Shown piece after piece: positions 42,252 through 51,194 of a stretch of DNA of 64,000 nucleotides; the stretch's first letter is position 1, and every line of letters starts with the position of its first letter. The position numbers and the translations under genes are program-made. The notes under the pieces are model-generated. The model was not told the origin of the DNA, did not search any database, and worked only from the letters and a program-made list of their open reading frames with translations. The DNA is taken from the NCBI GenBank assembly GCA_030041355.1, contig JASHNZ010000022.1, positions 1 to 64,000 on the forward strand, written 5' to 3'. Source of the stretch: Nitrososphaerales archaeon. GTDB taxonomy: Archaea > Thermoproteota > Nitrososphaeria > Nitrososphaerales > CADDZS01.

Positions 42252-42629
42252 TTAGAGATCGCTTTGCTTAACTATCTCTAACAGCCGATCCCCTAAGAAA
42301 GGAGAACCCTTGCCATACTTGGCTGACACTAGTAGAATCCTTGAATTCCTAAGGGGGATTCCGTACATGTCAACTTCCTGGTGCCTTGTGTAAAGAAGGA
42401 TCTTTTCCCCGAGAAAAGAATTCCACTCCTCTGTCATGGCTTGTATGAGAAACCATTTCAAGTATAATTTGTTCTCGTCTTTTTTTGTGGGCTCTAGGGC
42501 ATCAACCCCCTCCAGCATTCCACCTTTCACCAGCTGTCCTTCATTATCTATGACTCCCACAAATCTTACGCGAGTGTCTAGGTTCTGGATCTTCTCGATG
42601 AGATCTTCCTCTATCATTGTTTCCTCCAT
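42252..42629 (-). CDS. Small conserved protein, roadblock-like length (125 aa)
   Basis: Begins MEETMIEEDLIEKI, followed by VRFVGVIDNEGQLVKGG, a pattern like the first strand-turn of profilin/roadblock-type sensor domains, then helices and ILLYTRHQEVDMYGIP. I recall similar short proteins in thaumarchaea (DUF6659-type) but cannot confirm. Lies between csaA and a membrane protein on the same strand with short gaps, so likely co-transcribed. Confidence 0.5.
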   Translation of the reverse strand: MEETMIEEDLIEKIQNLDTRVRFVGVIDNEGQLVKGGMLEGVDALEPTKKDENKLYLKWFLIQAMTEEWNSFLGEKILLYTRHQEVDMYGIPLRNSRILLVSAKYGKGSPFLGDRLLEIVKQSDL

Positions 42630-42652
42630 CGATCAGACTAGCTCTCTCACTT

Positions 42653-43063
42653 TCACTTGTACTGTCCTTGGAACTCTTCGTTAGCCAATTTCGAGTCCTT
42701 CTCGAGTAATTCGTCCAGTACGTGATTGACACTCATCTTCAATTTTTCATTCCGGTAAACAGCGTACATTCGATGAAAGCCCCACGCGAACATTCCGGCA
42801 GAGCCCACAAGCAAGATCCCAGCCGGTATTCCGAACTCATCCCCCACTGTGGTTTTGAGTGCACTCGCCAAGAGGTCTGGAACTTGAGAGGCGGCTAAGA
42901 GGATCAGCCCGCTAACTAGCGAAGTTGGCCCGTCCTTTGTTACCATGACCATTACTCTGGCCTTATTGGTAAGCCTGCTTAGCCTGAAACCATAGTAAGC
43001 AGCTACCACAAAAGAGCAAACAGCAAGTGCATAAAATACAGAGACCAATGGCACCATGATCAT
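42653..43063 (-). CDS. Four-helix membrane protein (136 aa)
   Basis: Four hydrophobic segments (about residues 3-24, 47-66, 75-100 region) and a charged coiled C-terminus of about 35 residues (DELLEKDSKLANEEF). Topology and length recall the protein at 35154. First gene of the 43063-41848 run. Function unknown. Confidence 0.5.
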   Translation of the reverse strand: MIMVPLVSVFYALAVCSFVVAAYYGFRLSRLTNKARVMVMVTKDGPTSLVSGLILLAASQVPDLLASALKTTVGDEFGIPAGILLVGSAGMFAWGFHRMYAVYRNEKLKMSVNHVLDELLEKDSKLANEEFQGQYK

Positions 43064-43301
43064 ACTTGACCGACTCTATCTAGCGGAAAGAATGCTAAAC
43101 ATTCTTTCATCTGCATAATTTAAGCAAAATGAACTCTGGCTACGTCTCTTCATCCTATGAAGTCAAGGATTATTTACTATACGAAGCACAGATCTGGAGG
43201 CCTGCCCATGCCTTGCACGAGCTGCTGGAACTTCAATTGTTGGTGAAGTTGAGAAATATCGCCATATCATCAAATTGGTGTTTAGCGGTTTCTGATCCTA
43301 C

Positions 43302-45116
43302 TCATTGGCTTTGCCTTAGTTGGAATTGCATTGCGTACATTTTCGAAAACAGACCGTTTCTAGCATTGAGCTCAGCAAAGCTTCCTTCTTCCGCGATTTC
43401 TCCATCACGCATGACTATAATTCGATCAGCAAGGCGAATCGTCGAAAGGCGATGTGCGATTATGATCGCAGTCCTGCCTTTCAGAGAAATTGCAAGCGCT
43501 CTTTGAAGTTGGAGTTCTGCTATGGGGTCAAGGCCAGATGTCGCCTCGTCCATGATGAGCAACTTTGGCTCCCTGATTATCGCTCGTGCGAAGCACACCA
43601 TTTGTTTTTGCCCCATTGAGAGATTAGTCGCTGATTCGTTGACGAGAGTGTTGTATCCTTCTTGCAGGTGACCGATGAAATCATCAACTCCGAGCCGCTT
43701 ACACAAATCTATTATTTGTTGGTCGGTTACATCTTCCTTTCCATAGCGAATGTTTTCGAATATCGTCGCCTGAAAAAGGAAAGGATCCTGCGGGACCAGA
43801 CTCAGTTTATCCCGAAACTTGGAAAAGTCTATCTCCCTGAGATCTATGCCATTCATCATCACTCTACCTTGCTGAGGGTCGTAGAAGCGGAGTATCAAGT
43901 TCACTATGCTGCTTTTTCCAGCGCCTGTGTGGCCGACAATCGCGACGACCTCTTCACTTGCTATCTTTAGATTAAGATCCTTGATTACTGGCAAGTCATT
44001 TGTATATCCAAAAGTGACATGGTCAAATTCTATTTCGATTGCTTTTGAATTATCAAGAGCTAAATTTGATTCTTTGGGTGCAGGAACCTCAATCGATGTA
44101 TCCATCAATTGGATCACTCTGTCCAGTCCTGTGACGGCTGATTGATACGAATTGTAGAAGGTTGTTAGCTGTATGATTGGAGTGAAAAAAGAATTCATGT
44201 AAAGCAAGAATGCAACCACGATTTCCGGGGTGACCTGCCCTCTGATAACTTCTGTTGTGCCGTACCAAATTACAAATGCGATTCCTCCTGCTTCAATCAA
44301 CTGGATTAAAGCACTGAAAAGAGAAGTGAGTTTGTTTGCATGGAGATTTGTCTCGAGGTTTTCTTGATTTACGGCATCGAAATCTTCGCTAACTCTTTGC
44401 TCTTCAGTGAAAGACTGCGTAACCTTGACTCCCGCAATGCCCTCCTGTAGCTTCGAAGTGACGATGGCAATTTTCTTTCGCGTCTCGACAAAGCTGCTCT
44501 GGATTCTTCCTTGGAAGGCCAAGGTTAGAACCACAAGAGGGGGAATTACTGCGAACGCAACAAAAGTCAAAGTGAAATTGAAATAAAGCATCGTAGGGAC
44601 AATGCTGACGATCAAAATCAGACCCGCGAGAACGGCTGGTAACTGAAAGGTCATGAAGTCGGACAGAGCGTCTACATCGTTTGTGATGTAAGACATGATT
44701 CGGCCAGTCTCCCGTGTTGAGTAATACGACGGGGACAGACGTTGTAATTTCTCAAATGAGTCTCGCCTTATGTCTTGAATTACATTTTGGCCCATAATCT
44801 GCATGTGGTACGTTCTCTTGTTGTCCGAAAAGTAGTTCAGCAAGTAGAGCACAACATAGGCACTTACCGCCCCCGCTACGCCAGTAAATCCAAAGAATCT
44901 CCTAGTAACAATGTCATTTAGTGCGACGATTGCAAGCAAGTAAGGACCGATCACTCCAACTGCTGCAGCAAAAATCAGAGAAGCACCAACTACCGCAAAG
45001 TCTTTCCTGTATACGAGCATGTAGGAAATTAGGCGCCTTAGGAGGACTCTATCCCCATATTTCCTGAATTTTCGTTCTCCAGGATCTTGTTTGTTCAAAT
45101 TTCCTGCTACTGTCAT
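43302..45116 (-). CDS. ABC exporter subunit (membrane domain plus ATPase), consensus-site Walker half
   Basis: A 604-residue half-transporter. Six membrane helices (about residues 30-330) precede the ATPase: Walker A VGHTGAGKS (about 393), Walker B LLIMDEATSG with the catalytic Glu, and switch His in IIAHRLSTI. The signature is LSMGQ rather than LSGGQ. Its partner 10 bases upstream has the reverse pattern, so the pair forms a heterodimer with one active and one degenerate ATP site, as in TM287/288 or BmrCD. Likely a lipid or drug exporter. Confidence 0.9.
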   Translation of the reverse strand: MTVAGNLNKQDPGERKFRKYGDRVLLRRLISYMLVYRKDFAVVGASLIFAAAVGVIGPYLLAIVALNDIVTRRFFGFTGVAGAVSAYVVLYLLNYFSDNKRTYHMQIMGQNVIQDIRRDSFEKLQRLSPSYYSTRETGRIMSYITNDVDALSDFMTFQLPAVLAGLILIVSIVPTMLYFNFTLTFVAFAVIPPLVVLTLAFQGRIQSSFVETRKKIAIVTSKLQEGIAGVKVTQSFTEEQRVSEDFDAVNQENLETNLHANKLTSLFSALIQLIEAGGIAFVIWYGTTEVIRGQVTPEIVVAFLLYMNSFFTPIIQLTTFYNSYQSAVTGLDRVIQLMDTSIEVPAPKESNLALDNSKAIEIEFDHVTFGYTNDLPVIKDLNLKIASEEVVAIVGHTGAGKSSIVNLILRFYDPQQGRVMMNGIDLREIDFSKFRDKLSLVPQDPFLFQATIFENIRYGKEDVTDQQIIDLCKRLGVDDFIGHLQEGYNTLVNESATNLSMGQKQMVCFARAIIREPKLLIMDEATSGLDPIAELQLQRALAISLKGRTAIIIAHRLSTIRLADRIIVMRDGEIAEEGSFAELNARNGLFSKMYAMQFQLRQSQ

Positions 45117-45126
45117 AGGTCTAGAG

Positions 45127-46962
45127 TCACCTTAGGATCTGGCTGGATGTTTCTGTCATCTCGAGTTCCTCTTCTTGTCCTGCCAATTTCTCTTGGGGAG
45201 CTAGCTGTGAATAGTACAACCTAGCGTAGCTTCCATTCCGAGCGAGTAATTCGTCGTGCTTGCCTTGCTCGACTATTTTTCCGTTGTCAAAGACCACAAT
45301 TCTCGTGGCAAGACGTAGCGTCGAAAGCCTTTGAGTAATCATTACTGTCGTTCGACCCTGAACAACTGTCTTCAGGGCATCTTGAATAGCAAATTCAGTC
45401 TCTACATCGACGCTCGAAAGGGAGTCATCCAAGATCAGAATTCTCGGATCAGTAATAATGGTCCTAGCAATCGCAATCCTCTGCTTTTGACCTCCTGAGA
45501 GAGTTATACCTCTCTCGCCGACGAGGGTCTCGTATTTCTCGGGAAAGCGATCAACAAACTCGTCAGCTCTAGCTATTTTCGCTGCCTCGATCACTCTCTC
45601 AAGAGGCGTGTTCCATTTTCCGTAGCTGATGTTTGCTCGCACGCTTGCAGAAAACAGGAATATGTCTTGACTTACGATCCCGATGTTGGACCGAAGCGAC
45701 TTGAGCTTGATCTCTCGAACATCTTTTCGATCGATCAGAACTCGGCCGCTTGTTACGTCATAGAACCGCGGGACGAGATTTGCGAGCGTTGTCTTCCCGG
45801 AACCGCTCGCTCCTAGAAATGCGACTATTTCTCCTGGCTCAATTCTAAAGTCGATCCCTTTCAGAATCTCTCTGTCTTGCCCATATCCAAAGCGGACATT
45901 CTCAAAGGTAATCTCACCTTTGATCTCCTCCGCCTTCAGATCTACTGCATCGGATCTGTCCACTATCTCGACAGAAGCATCGGTGATTTGAAGCACTCTT
46001 TCAAAGCCTGCCATGCCGTTTTGAAAGATCAAAATCAGCTGACCAAGAAACCTCACAGGGCCGAGCAACAAGCCGATAAGGAAGGCTGCCGAAGTGATCT
46101 CTCCCGCAATCAAGACTGTGTTAGACGAAAGAGCCAAAGACTGGGTTCCTGCTGAGAAGTAAAGTGCAGCAAGTGTCAGACTTATTACGAGCGTTAGGAG
46201 CGGGGTGTAAAAGGATCTTACTTTCGCAGCTCCGATCAGATCATCGCGGTACTCTGTGTTCACGGCGTCGAATTTTTGGATCTCTTTCTCTTCCGCAGAA
46301 AACGCCCTCACAATTTTCATGCCAGTTATGTTTTCTTGGAGAACTGAGTTGATGTTGCCATAATTGATTCTCGCCTTCCTCCAGAACGGTGCCTGAGTTT
46401 GACTGAATCTCCAAGCAATGTAAATGACAATGGGGAGGATTACCGTTACTATAGCAGCTAACTCTACGTTGAGAAACCAGAATGCTATTGTTACTCCAAT
46501 CATCAGAAGTACTTGGCCCAGGATCTGAGCGGAGCCAAAGGCGAGAAAACGCCTAACTGCTTCGACATCGCCTGTAGCCCTCGCCATGAGCTGTCCTGTT
46601 TGATTCTTGTCATGAAAACTGAAGGACTGGCCCTGGATTGCGATAAACAATTTGTTTCGCATATCATAGATTACTTTTTGTCCAAGATACTGGCCTCCGT
46701 ATCCTAAACTGTACTGAAAAACAGCGGAAGCTGCGCTTAGTCCGATAATCTCAAGAGAAATCATCAACACGCCATGGATCGCATTCTTGCTCGCAAGAAT
46801 GATTGTTACTGCATTTCCTATGAGAAGCGGAATAGCTACTTGGAGGCCTGTCAAAGCCACGCCGCTGGCAAGCATGATTACGATAGTGCGTCTGTATTTG
46901 AGGCAATAGTCGGCTAGTTTGCGATATTTTTCAAATTGAATCCTATTCTTCAGCACACTCAT
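45127..46962 (-). CDS. ABC exporter subunit with degenerate ATP site
   Basis: A 611-residue half-transporter with six membrane helices and an ATPase: Walker A LGASGSGKTT (about residue 385), intact signature LSGGQKQRIAIA, but Walker B is ILILDDSLSS (Asp in place of catalytic Glu) and the switch is MITQRLSTL (Gln in place of His). These changes mark the non-hydrolysing site in heterodimeric ABC exporters. First gene of the pair. A perfect hairpin lies just upstream at 46987-47010. Confidence 0.9.
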   Translation of the reverse strand: MSVLKNRIQFEKYRKLADYCLKYRRTIVIMLASGVALTGLQVAIPLLIGNAVTIILASKNAIHGVLMISLEIIGLSAASAVFQYSLGYGGQYLGQKVIYDMRNKLFIAIQGQSFSFHDKNQTGQLMARATGDVEAVRRFLAFGSAQILGQVLLMIGVTIAFWFLNVELAAIVTVILPIVIYIAWRFSQTQAPFWRKARINYGNINSVLQENITGMKIVRAFSAEEKEIQKFDAVNTEYRDDLIGAAKVRSFYTPLLTLVISLTLAALYFSAGTQSLALSSNTVLIAGEITSAAFLIGLLLGPVRFLGQLILIFQNGMAGFERVLQITDASVEIVDRSDAVDLKAEEIKGEITFENVRFGYGQDREILKGIDFRIEPGEIVAFLGASGSGKTTLANLVPRFYDVTSGRVLIDRKDVREIKLKSLRSNIGIVSQDIFLFSASVRANISYGKWNTPLERVIEAAKIARADEFVDRFPEKYETLVGERGITLSGGQKQRIAIARTIITDPRILILDDSLSSVDVETEFAIQDALKTVVQGRTTVMITQRLSTLRLATRIVVFDNGKIVEQGKHDELLARNGSYARLYYSQLAPQEKLAGQEEELEMTETSSQILR

Positions 46963-46986
46963 TGCCCTTCGTCAATACCTAAAGGA

Positions 46987-47010
46987 TCTTTCCCCGAAAA
47001 CGGGGAAAGA
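46987..47010 (-). promoter_or_regulatory. Perfect inverted repeat upstream of ABC exporter operon
   Basis: TCTTTCCCCG and CGGGGAAAGA form a 10-base perfect stem with a four-base loop, 25 bases before the ATG at 46962. It may be an operator for a dimeric repressor or a leader hairpin. No T-tract follows, so a terminator is unlikely. Confidence 0.6.
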
Positions 47011-47187
47011 CCAAGTTGGGTAAATTGGAGACTGAAGTTCGAATACGAACCGTCAGCTGACATTATCTTATTTTCCTTGGTTTACCGTTACCAAATAACC
47101 TCGCGGCTTTAAAAGAATTCATCAAACGCAGTGAAATATTATTTAGATTGAATCTCGCTCTAAACACAAGGAGACTTGTGCTTGTAA

Positions 47188-48720
47188 TTGCCAACCGCAA
47201 GTAAAGTAGGAGACGCATCTGGGATACGCTCAGAGTCAAGACCGCAGACCTTCAAGATGTATATTGACGGTGAGTGGGTCGCTTCAGAAAAAGAAGAAAC
47301 GCTTGATGTCATCAATCCTGCAACCGAACAGGTATTTGCTCGGGTCCCCAAGGCTTCAAGCGAACAAGTGAAAAGAGCACTAGAGGCCGCTGAGAAGGCT
47401 CAAAGAAAATGGGAAGATCTCTCTCCCTATCAAAGAGCAAAATTCCTGTTTAAGATCGCTGAACTGATTCGAAGAGATCGTGAAAGACTCTCAAGAATAC
47501 TGACTAAAGAGGAGGGCAAGCCGCTGTATGAATCGCGACTGGAGATCGATAGTGCGGCGGGGAATTTTGAATTTTATGCTGAATATGCACGCAGGATCGA
47601 AGGCGATGTTCTGCCCAGTGATTTCCCAAAGCAGACCATTATGATACTAAAAATCCCAGTAGGAGTCGTCGCTTCCATCACTCCATGGAATTTTCCTTCC
47701 TCAACTGTTGCTCGTAAGTTAGCTCCGGCATTGATTACAGGGAATGCAGTCGTCACTAAACCCTCGAGCAACACCCCGCTCAGTTCCATCGAGTTGGTCA
47801 GACTCGCAGCAGAAGCGGATCTTCCGAGAGGTGTATTGAATTTGGTTACGGGCTCCGGTACGGAAGTGGGAGATGAACTTGTAACAAACAAGATCACGGG
47901 CTTGGTCACAATGACCGGCAGCACAGAGGCAGGTAGAAAGATCATGGAGAGAGCTTCGGGCCACGTTGGAAAGCTTATCCTAGAGCTGGGGGGAAAAGCG
48001 CCGTTCATAGTTTGGAATGACGCTGACATGGCCTGGGCTCTCAAGTGCGCTGTTTGGGCGAGATTTTGGAACTGTGGCCAGACATGCATTTGCGCGGAGC
48101 GTATGTACATAGACGAGAAGATCATGGACAAGTTCGTATCGGCATTCGCAAGGGCGGCGGGATCATTGAAGATAGGGAACCCCTTTGGTTCGAATACCGA
48201 CCTTGGTCCCATGGTCTCAGAAAAGGAAAGAGAAACGACAGAAAATTTTGTCGAAAAGGCAAGAGAAGAAGGTGATAAGATAGTCATCGGAGGTTCTGAG
48301 CCAAAAGGACAAAACAAAGGCTGGTTCTACAAACCGACCATCATCGAAAATAATGATCAGAAATCCCCACTAATTCAGGAAGAGATCTTCGGCCCAGTCG
48401 CGCCGGTAATGGAAGTGGATTCCTTTGACAAAGCGATAGATTATGCGAATGATTCAATTTATGGGCTATCATCATACATCTTTACAAAAGACAATGCGCG
48501 AATCCTCAAAGCGATGCATAGGATCAAGTTCGGGGAGTCATACATAAACCAAGTTGGGCCCGAACAGTTCCAAGGTGCCCACACGGGTTTTAGGCAGTCA
48601 GGACTAGGGGCAGAAGGCTCAAAGTACGGGCTGGAATGCTATACTCAGCTGAAAACATGTTACATCGATTGGGATGAAAGACCAAGCCTTCCATATTTGT
48701 TCCCTTATGGAAAGAGTTAG
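47188..48720 (+). CDS. NAD(P)-dependent aldehyde dehydrogenase (semialdehyde type)
   Basis: A 510-residue aldehyde dehydrogenase. ITPWNFPSS and KPSSNTPLSS bind the cofactor, LELGGKAPF holds the general base Glu (about residue 266), and CGQTCICAERMY the catalytic Cys (about 300). The sequence style is that of succinate-semialdehyde/lactaldehyde dehydrogenases. In Nitrososphaeria such an enzyme can serve the 3-hydroxypropionate/4-hydroxybutyrate cycle; the substrate here is not decided. The frame begins at TTG 47188; MYIDGEWV at 47257 starts the conserved part. Divergent from the ABC operon. Confidence 0.85.
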   Translation: MPTASKVGDASGIRSESRPQTFKMYIDGEWVASEKEETLDVINPATEQVFARVPKASSEQVKRALEAAEKAQRKWEDLSPYQRAKFLFKIAELIRRDRERLSRILTKEEGKPLYESRLEIDSAAGNFEFYAEYARRIEGDVLPSDFPKQTIMILKIPVGVVASITPWNFPSSTVARKLAPALITGNAVVTKPSSNTPLSSIELVRLAAEADLPRGVLNLVTGSGTEVGDELVTNKITGLVTMTGSTEAGRKIMERASGHVGKLILELGGKAPFIVWNDADMAWALKCAVWARFWNCGQTCICAERMYIDEKIMDKFVSAFARAAGSLKIGNPFGSNTDLGPMVSEKERETTENFVEKAREEGDKIVIGGSEPKGQNKGWFYKPTIIENNDQKSPLIQEEIFGPVAPVMEVDSFDKAIDYANDSIYGLSSYIFTKDNARILKAMHRIKFGESYINQVGPEQFQGAHTGFRQSGLGAEGSKYGLECYTQLKTCYIDWDERPSLPYLFPYGKS

Positions 48721-48787
48721 GACCCCAGAGACTCTACGCTTCCGATATCACTCGGGAGCCATCGAAAGGAGTAAAAACAAAGATGAG

Positions 48788-49720
48788 TTATCGCACAATT
48801 AACACATTCGTCTTTGCGCCGTCTGCAACGCCTGATGCAACGCTGCCTAGAAAGAACGACTTTAGTCTTCCATATCCGCGATTTCCAACTGCAATAAGAT
48901 CGTAAGAGCCCGCCGAGGCTACTTCGATGATCCCTTTTGCGGCGTCAGGGAAATCAATCGTCTTTCCTTCACATTTTGTAGTCCCGCGCTCCTCCAGTAG
49001 CGCGAGTGCTTCGCGAACATGATCGCTCATCTCCTTTTCCCAAGTCGAAACGTTTTCAGGTATAACGGTGCTTTCTGAGGATCGAAGAATGGAAACTACG
49101 CCGACGGGATCTACTTGCGCAGTGAATTTCAGTCCGAGCTCGGCTGTCGCAAAAAGTGCCTGCTTTGATTCCTCGGACCCATCATACCCAAGCAAAATCT
49201 TAGGAAGGCCCTCGAATTTGTTTTTGACGATAAGAACTGAAGTCTTTGCGTCCTTGGCAACTTTCTTTGAAACACTTCCCAAGATTAAGCTACGCAATCC
49301 AGATAGTCCTCGACTTCCCATGACGATTAGACCATACTCGCCGTCGTGTGCGCGTCCGATTATCTCGTCGGCGATGTCGTCGGATTCGATAGAAGTGGCA
49401 GTGCATCGTAATCCGCTTTGTTCGACGAGTTTTTTCCTTTGTTCAACCATTGCTCCATCCTTTGCGACATTCTTGCGAAGCTCCTCTATCTGCCACTCTG
49501 GCATCGGACTCAAGATGGGCCCGGCGGATAGAGGATCATAAAGTGGCGTAGAAACAGGAGGAGTAATAGGTAGAGAATGCACGTGGATCAAGTCTACCTG
49601 AGAGGAGAAAGCTTTTCCAATGTGGATTGCAAGATTTAGAGCGTAATCCGATATTTCCGAGCCGTCAATTCCCACAAGAAGTTTCGAGAATCTATCTGGT
49701 TTGTTTTCTTTTTCGCCCAA
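48788..49720 (-). CDS. Tandem universal stress protein (two UspA domains)
   Basis: A 310-residue protein with two UspA folds (about residues 13-158 and 168-310). Each ends with the ATP-binding G-x2-G-x9-G-S/T pattern: MGSRGLSGLRSLILGSVS and VGNRGYGRLKSFFLGSVA. Each begins LLVGIDGSE- or LLGYDGSEE-like with the adenine-contacting Asp. Such proteins respond to energy or redox stress. Convergent with the aldehyde dehydrogenase. The promoter region contains clustered TTGCAA motifs. Confidence 0.9.
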   Translation of the reverse strand: MGEKENKPDRFSKLLVGIDGSEISDYALNLAIHIGKAFSSQVDLIHVHSLPITPPVSTPLYDPLSAGPILSPMPEWQIEELRKNVAKDGAMVEQRKKLVEQSGLRCTATSIESDDIADEIIGRAHDGEYGLIVMGSRGLSGLRSLILGSVSKKVAKDAKTSVLIVKNKFEGLPKILLGYDGSEESKQALFATAELGLKFTAQVDPVGVVSILRSSESTVIPENVSTWEKEMSDHVREALALLEERGTTKCEGKTIDFPDAAKGIIEVASAGSYDLIAVGNRGYGRLKSFFLGSVASGVADGAKTNVLIVR

Positions 49721-49806
49721 AGGAGGGTCTCCTTAATTCTCGCACTCAATAATAATAGCAATTGCGGTTAGGCTCTTAGAGTAAATTAAATCAGACATTG
49801 TAGGGT

Positions 49807-49835
49807 ATTGCAATTGAAACAAAATCAATTGCAAT
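49807..49835 (-). promoter_or_regulatory. Perfect inverted repeat ATTGCAATTGA-N7-TCAATTGCAAT
   Basis: An 11-base perfect inverted repeat with a seven-base spacer lies 87-115 bases upstream of the universal stress protein start. More TTGCAA or TTGCAG copies follow at about 49843-49890. The cluster looks like a binding region for a dimeric regulator of the stress gene, or of both flanking genes. Confidence 0.6.
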
Positions 49836-49894
49836 CTGTCTACATTGCAACTGCAAAGTTCAGTTTGATTGTCGATTGCAGGAAATTGCAACTC

Positions 49895-51178
49895 TCAGAC
49901 CAAGAAAACTTGAATCATGTCCCCGGCCTGAACACATGTCTTGGATGGATCGAGCAAGCCAATACCATTGGCGGCCCTTAACCAAGATGAATACTGGGCC
50001 TCGGTGGGTTTGATTATCGTCGCCGTATAGTCCCCGTTTCTTTCCTCGACCTTGAGCCGGAGGAAATGTGTCAATCCCTCTTTTCCGGAATAGTCATTTT
50101 CGAGCTTGGCGTTGAGCATTTGAGGAAAAACCTTCGAAGATCCGGTGAGTTTCAAAATCGCCGGACGAGCAAAGACAAAGAAACTCACGATCATAGAAGT
50201 TGGAAAGCCTGGAAGCATGACGAACGGCTTTCCTTTGAAGAATCCTAGGCCTGTGGGGCTAGATGGCCTCATCGCCACGCCATGAACAAGCGTTTCTGCG
50301 CCCCTGATCGAATCGAGCGCTTTGGCAGTGTAGTCCTTCTCACCCACCGAAGAGCCAGCAGAAAGAATCAAGGCGTCGGAACCTAGGCCTCTGACTAGTT
50401 TCTTCCTTATCGAGTTGAAATTATCCTTTGTAATTCCGAGATCGACCGGAGAGGCACCTAGCTCCTTTAACATCGATTCAATGAAGGGTCTATTGACATC
50501 CCTTGTTTTTTCTTTTGAACTCTTGGTCGAAGAATCGATATCGACGAGTTCATCACCGGTTGAAAAAAAGGCAATTCGAGGACAACGATGTACGCTCACT
50601 TTTTGTTTTCCGACTAGGGCAAGAAGAGCTACGTGGTGCGGCCGAATTCTCGTTCCTTGAGAGAGAACTAAGGTCCCTTTACGGATATCTTCGCCAGCCT
50701 GAAGTATATTCTCTCCTAGGCTAACTTCTCTTTTGACTTCAAGGGCCAAACCATTTTCCTTCACTTCCGCGTACTCTTTCATGACTACAGCGTTTGCCCC
50801 AAGGGGGAGGAACGAACCGGTCGCTACTCTGACTGCTTCGCCCTCCTTGACTTGCAAAGAAGCCCTCTTGCCTATTCTGACTTCTCCAGCGACTCTGAAT
50901 TTGAATCCTGAAATAATTTGATCTTTTTTTATTTTCAGCGCATAGCCATCCCGCGTAGAACGATCGAGCACTGGAATGTCAAAACTCGATCGGAGGTCCT
51001 CCCTCAGAACTCTGCCAAGAGACTCGGAAAGTTTTACCTTTTCAGTTCCTACTGGAGAAATCTCTTTCAGAAAAGCCTCAAGCGCATCCTTGACCGAGAT
51101 GTGGTCCCGAGCCTTGTCGACTCCGTGATAGTGAGTATGGTCTTCTTCAATTTGACTCTTGTGTTCTGCGACGGACAA
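49895..51178 (-). CDS. moeA: Molybdopterin molybdenumtransferase MoeA
   Basis: A 427-residue enzyme that inserts molybdenum (or tungsten) into adenylated molybdopterin. Visible: VLDRSTRDGYAL (substrate loop, about residues 69-80), a VATGSFLPLGANAVVMKE strand, the SAGSSVGEKDY nucleotide motif (usually GGxSxGxxD, here with Ala), and MRPSSPTGLGFFKGKPFVMLPGFP. The N-terminal 25 residues are extra and His-rich (HTHYHG). The start follows the carotenoid gene by 16 bases. The window also has a MoaD-MoeB fusion. Confidence 0.9.
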   Translation of the reverse strand: MSVAEHKSQIEEDHTHYHGVDKARDHISVKDALEAFLKEISPVGTEKVKLSESLGRVLREDLRSSFDIPVLDRSTRDGYALKIKKDQIISGFKFRVAGEVRIGKRASLQVKEGEAVRVATGSFLPLGANAVVMKEYAEVKENGLALEVKREVSLGENILQAGEDIRKGTLVLSQGTRIRPHHVALLALVGKQKVSVHRCPRIAFFSTGDELVDIDSSTKSSKEKTRDVNRPFIESMLKELGASPVDLGITKDNFNSIRKKLVRGLGSDALILSAGSSVGEKDYTAKALDSIRGAETLVHGVAMRPSSPTGLGFFKGKPFVMLPGFPTSMIVSFFVFARPAILKLTGSSKVFPQMLNAKLENDYSGKEGLTHFLRLKVEERNGDYTATIIKPTEAQYSSWLRAANGIGLLDPSKTCVQAGDMIQVFLV

Positions 51179-51194
51179 CTTTCAGAAAACCACT

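Noticed and set aside
43129-43506. 125-codon + frame beginning in the gap before the ABC genes
   Set aside because: More than half overlaps the end of the ABC subunit on the other strand and the rest has no protein-like pattern.
47574-48317. Long open frame (247 codons) on the - strand
   Set aside because: It is antisense to the aldehyde dehydrogenase, whose motifs prove the + frame; the - product has no recognisable domain.
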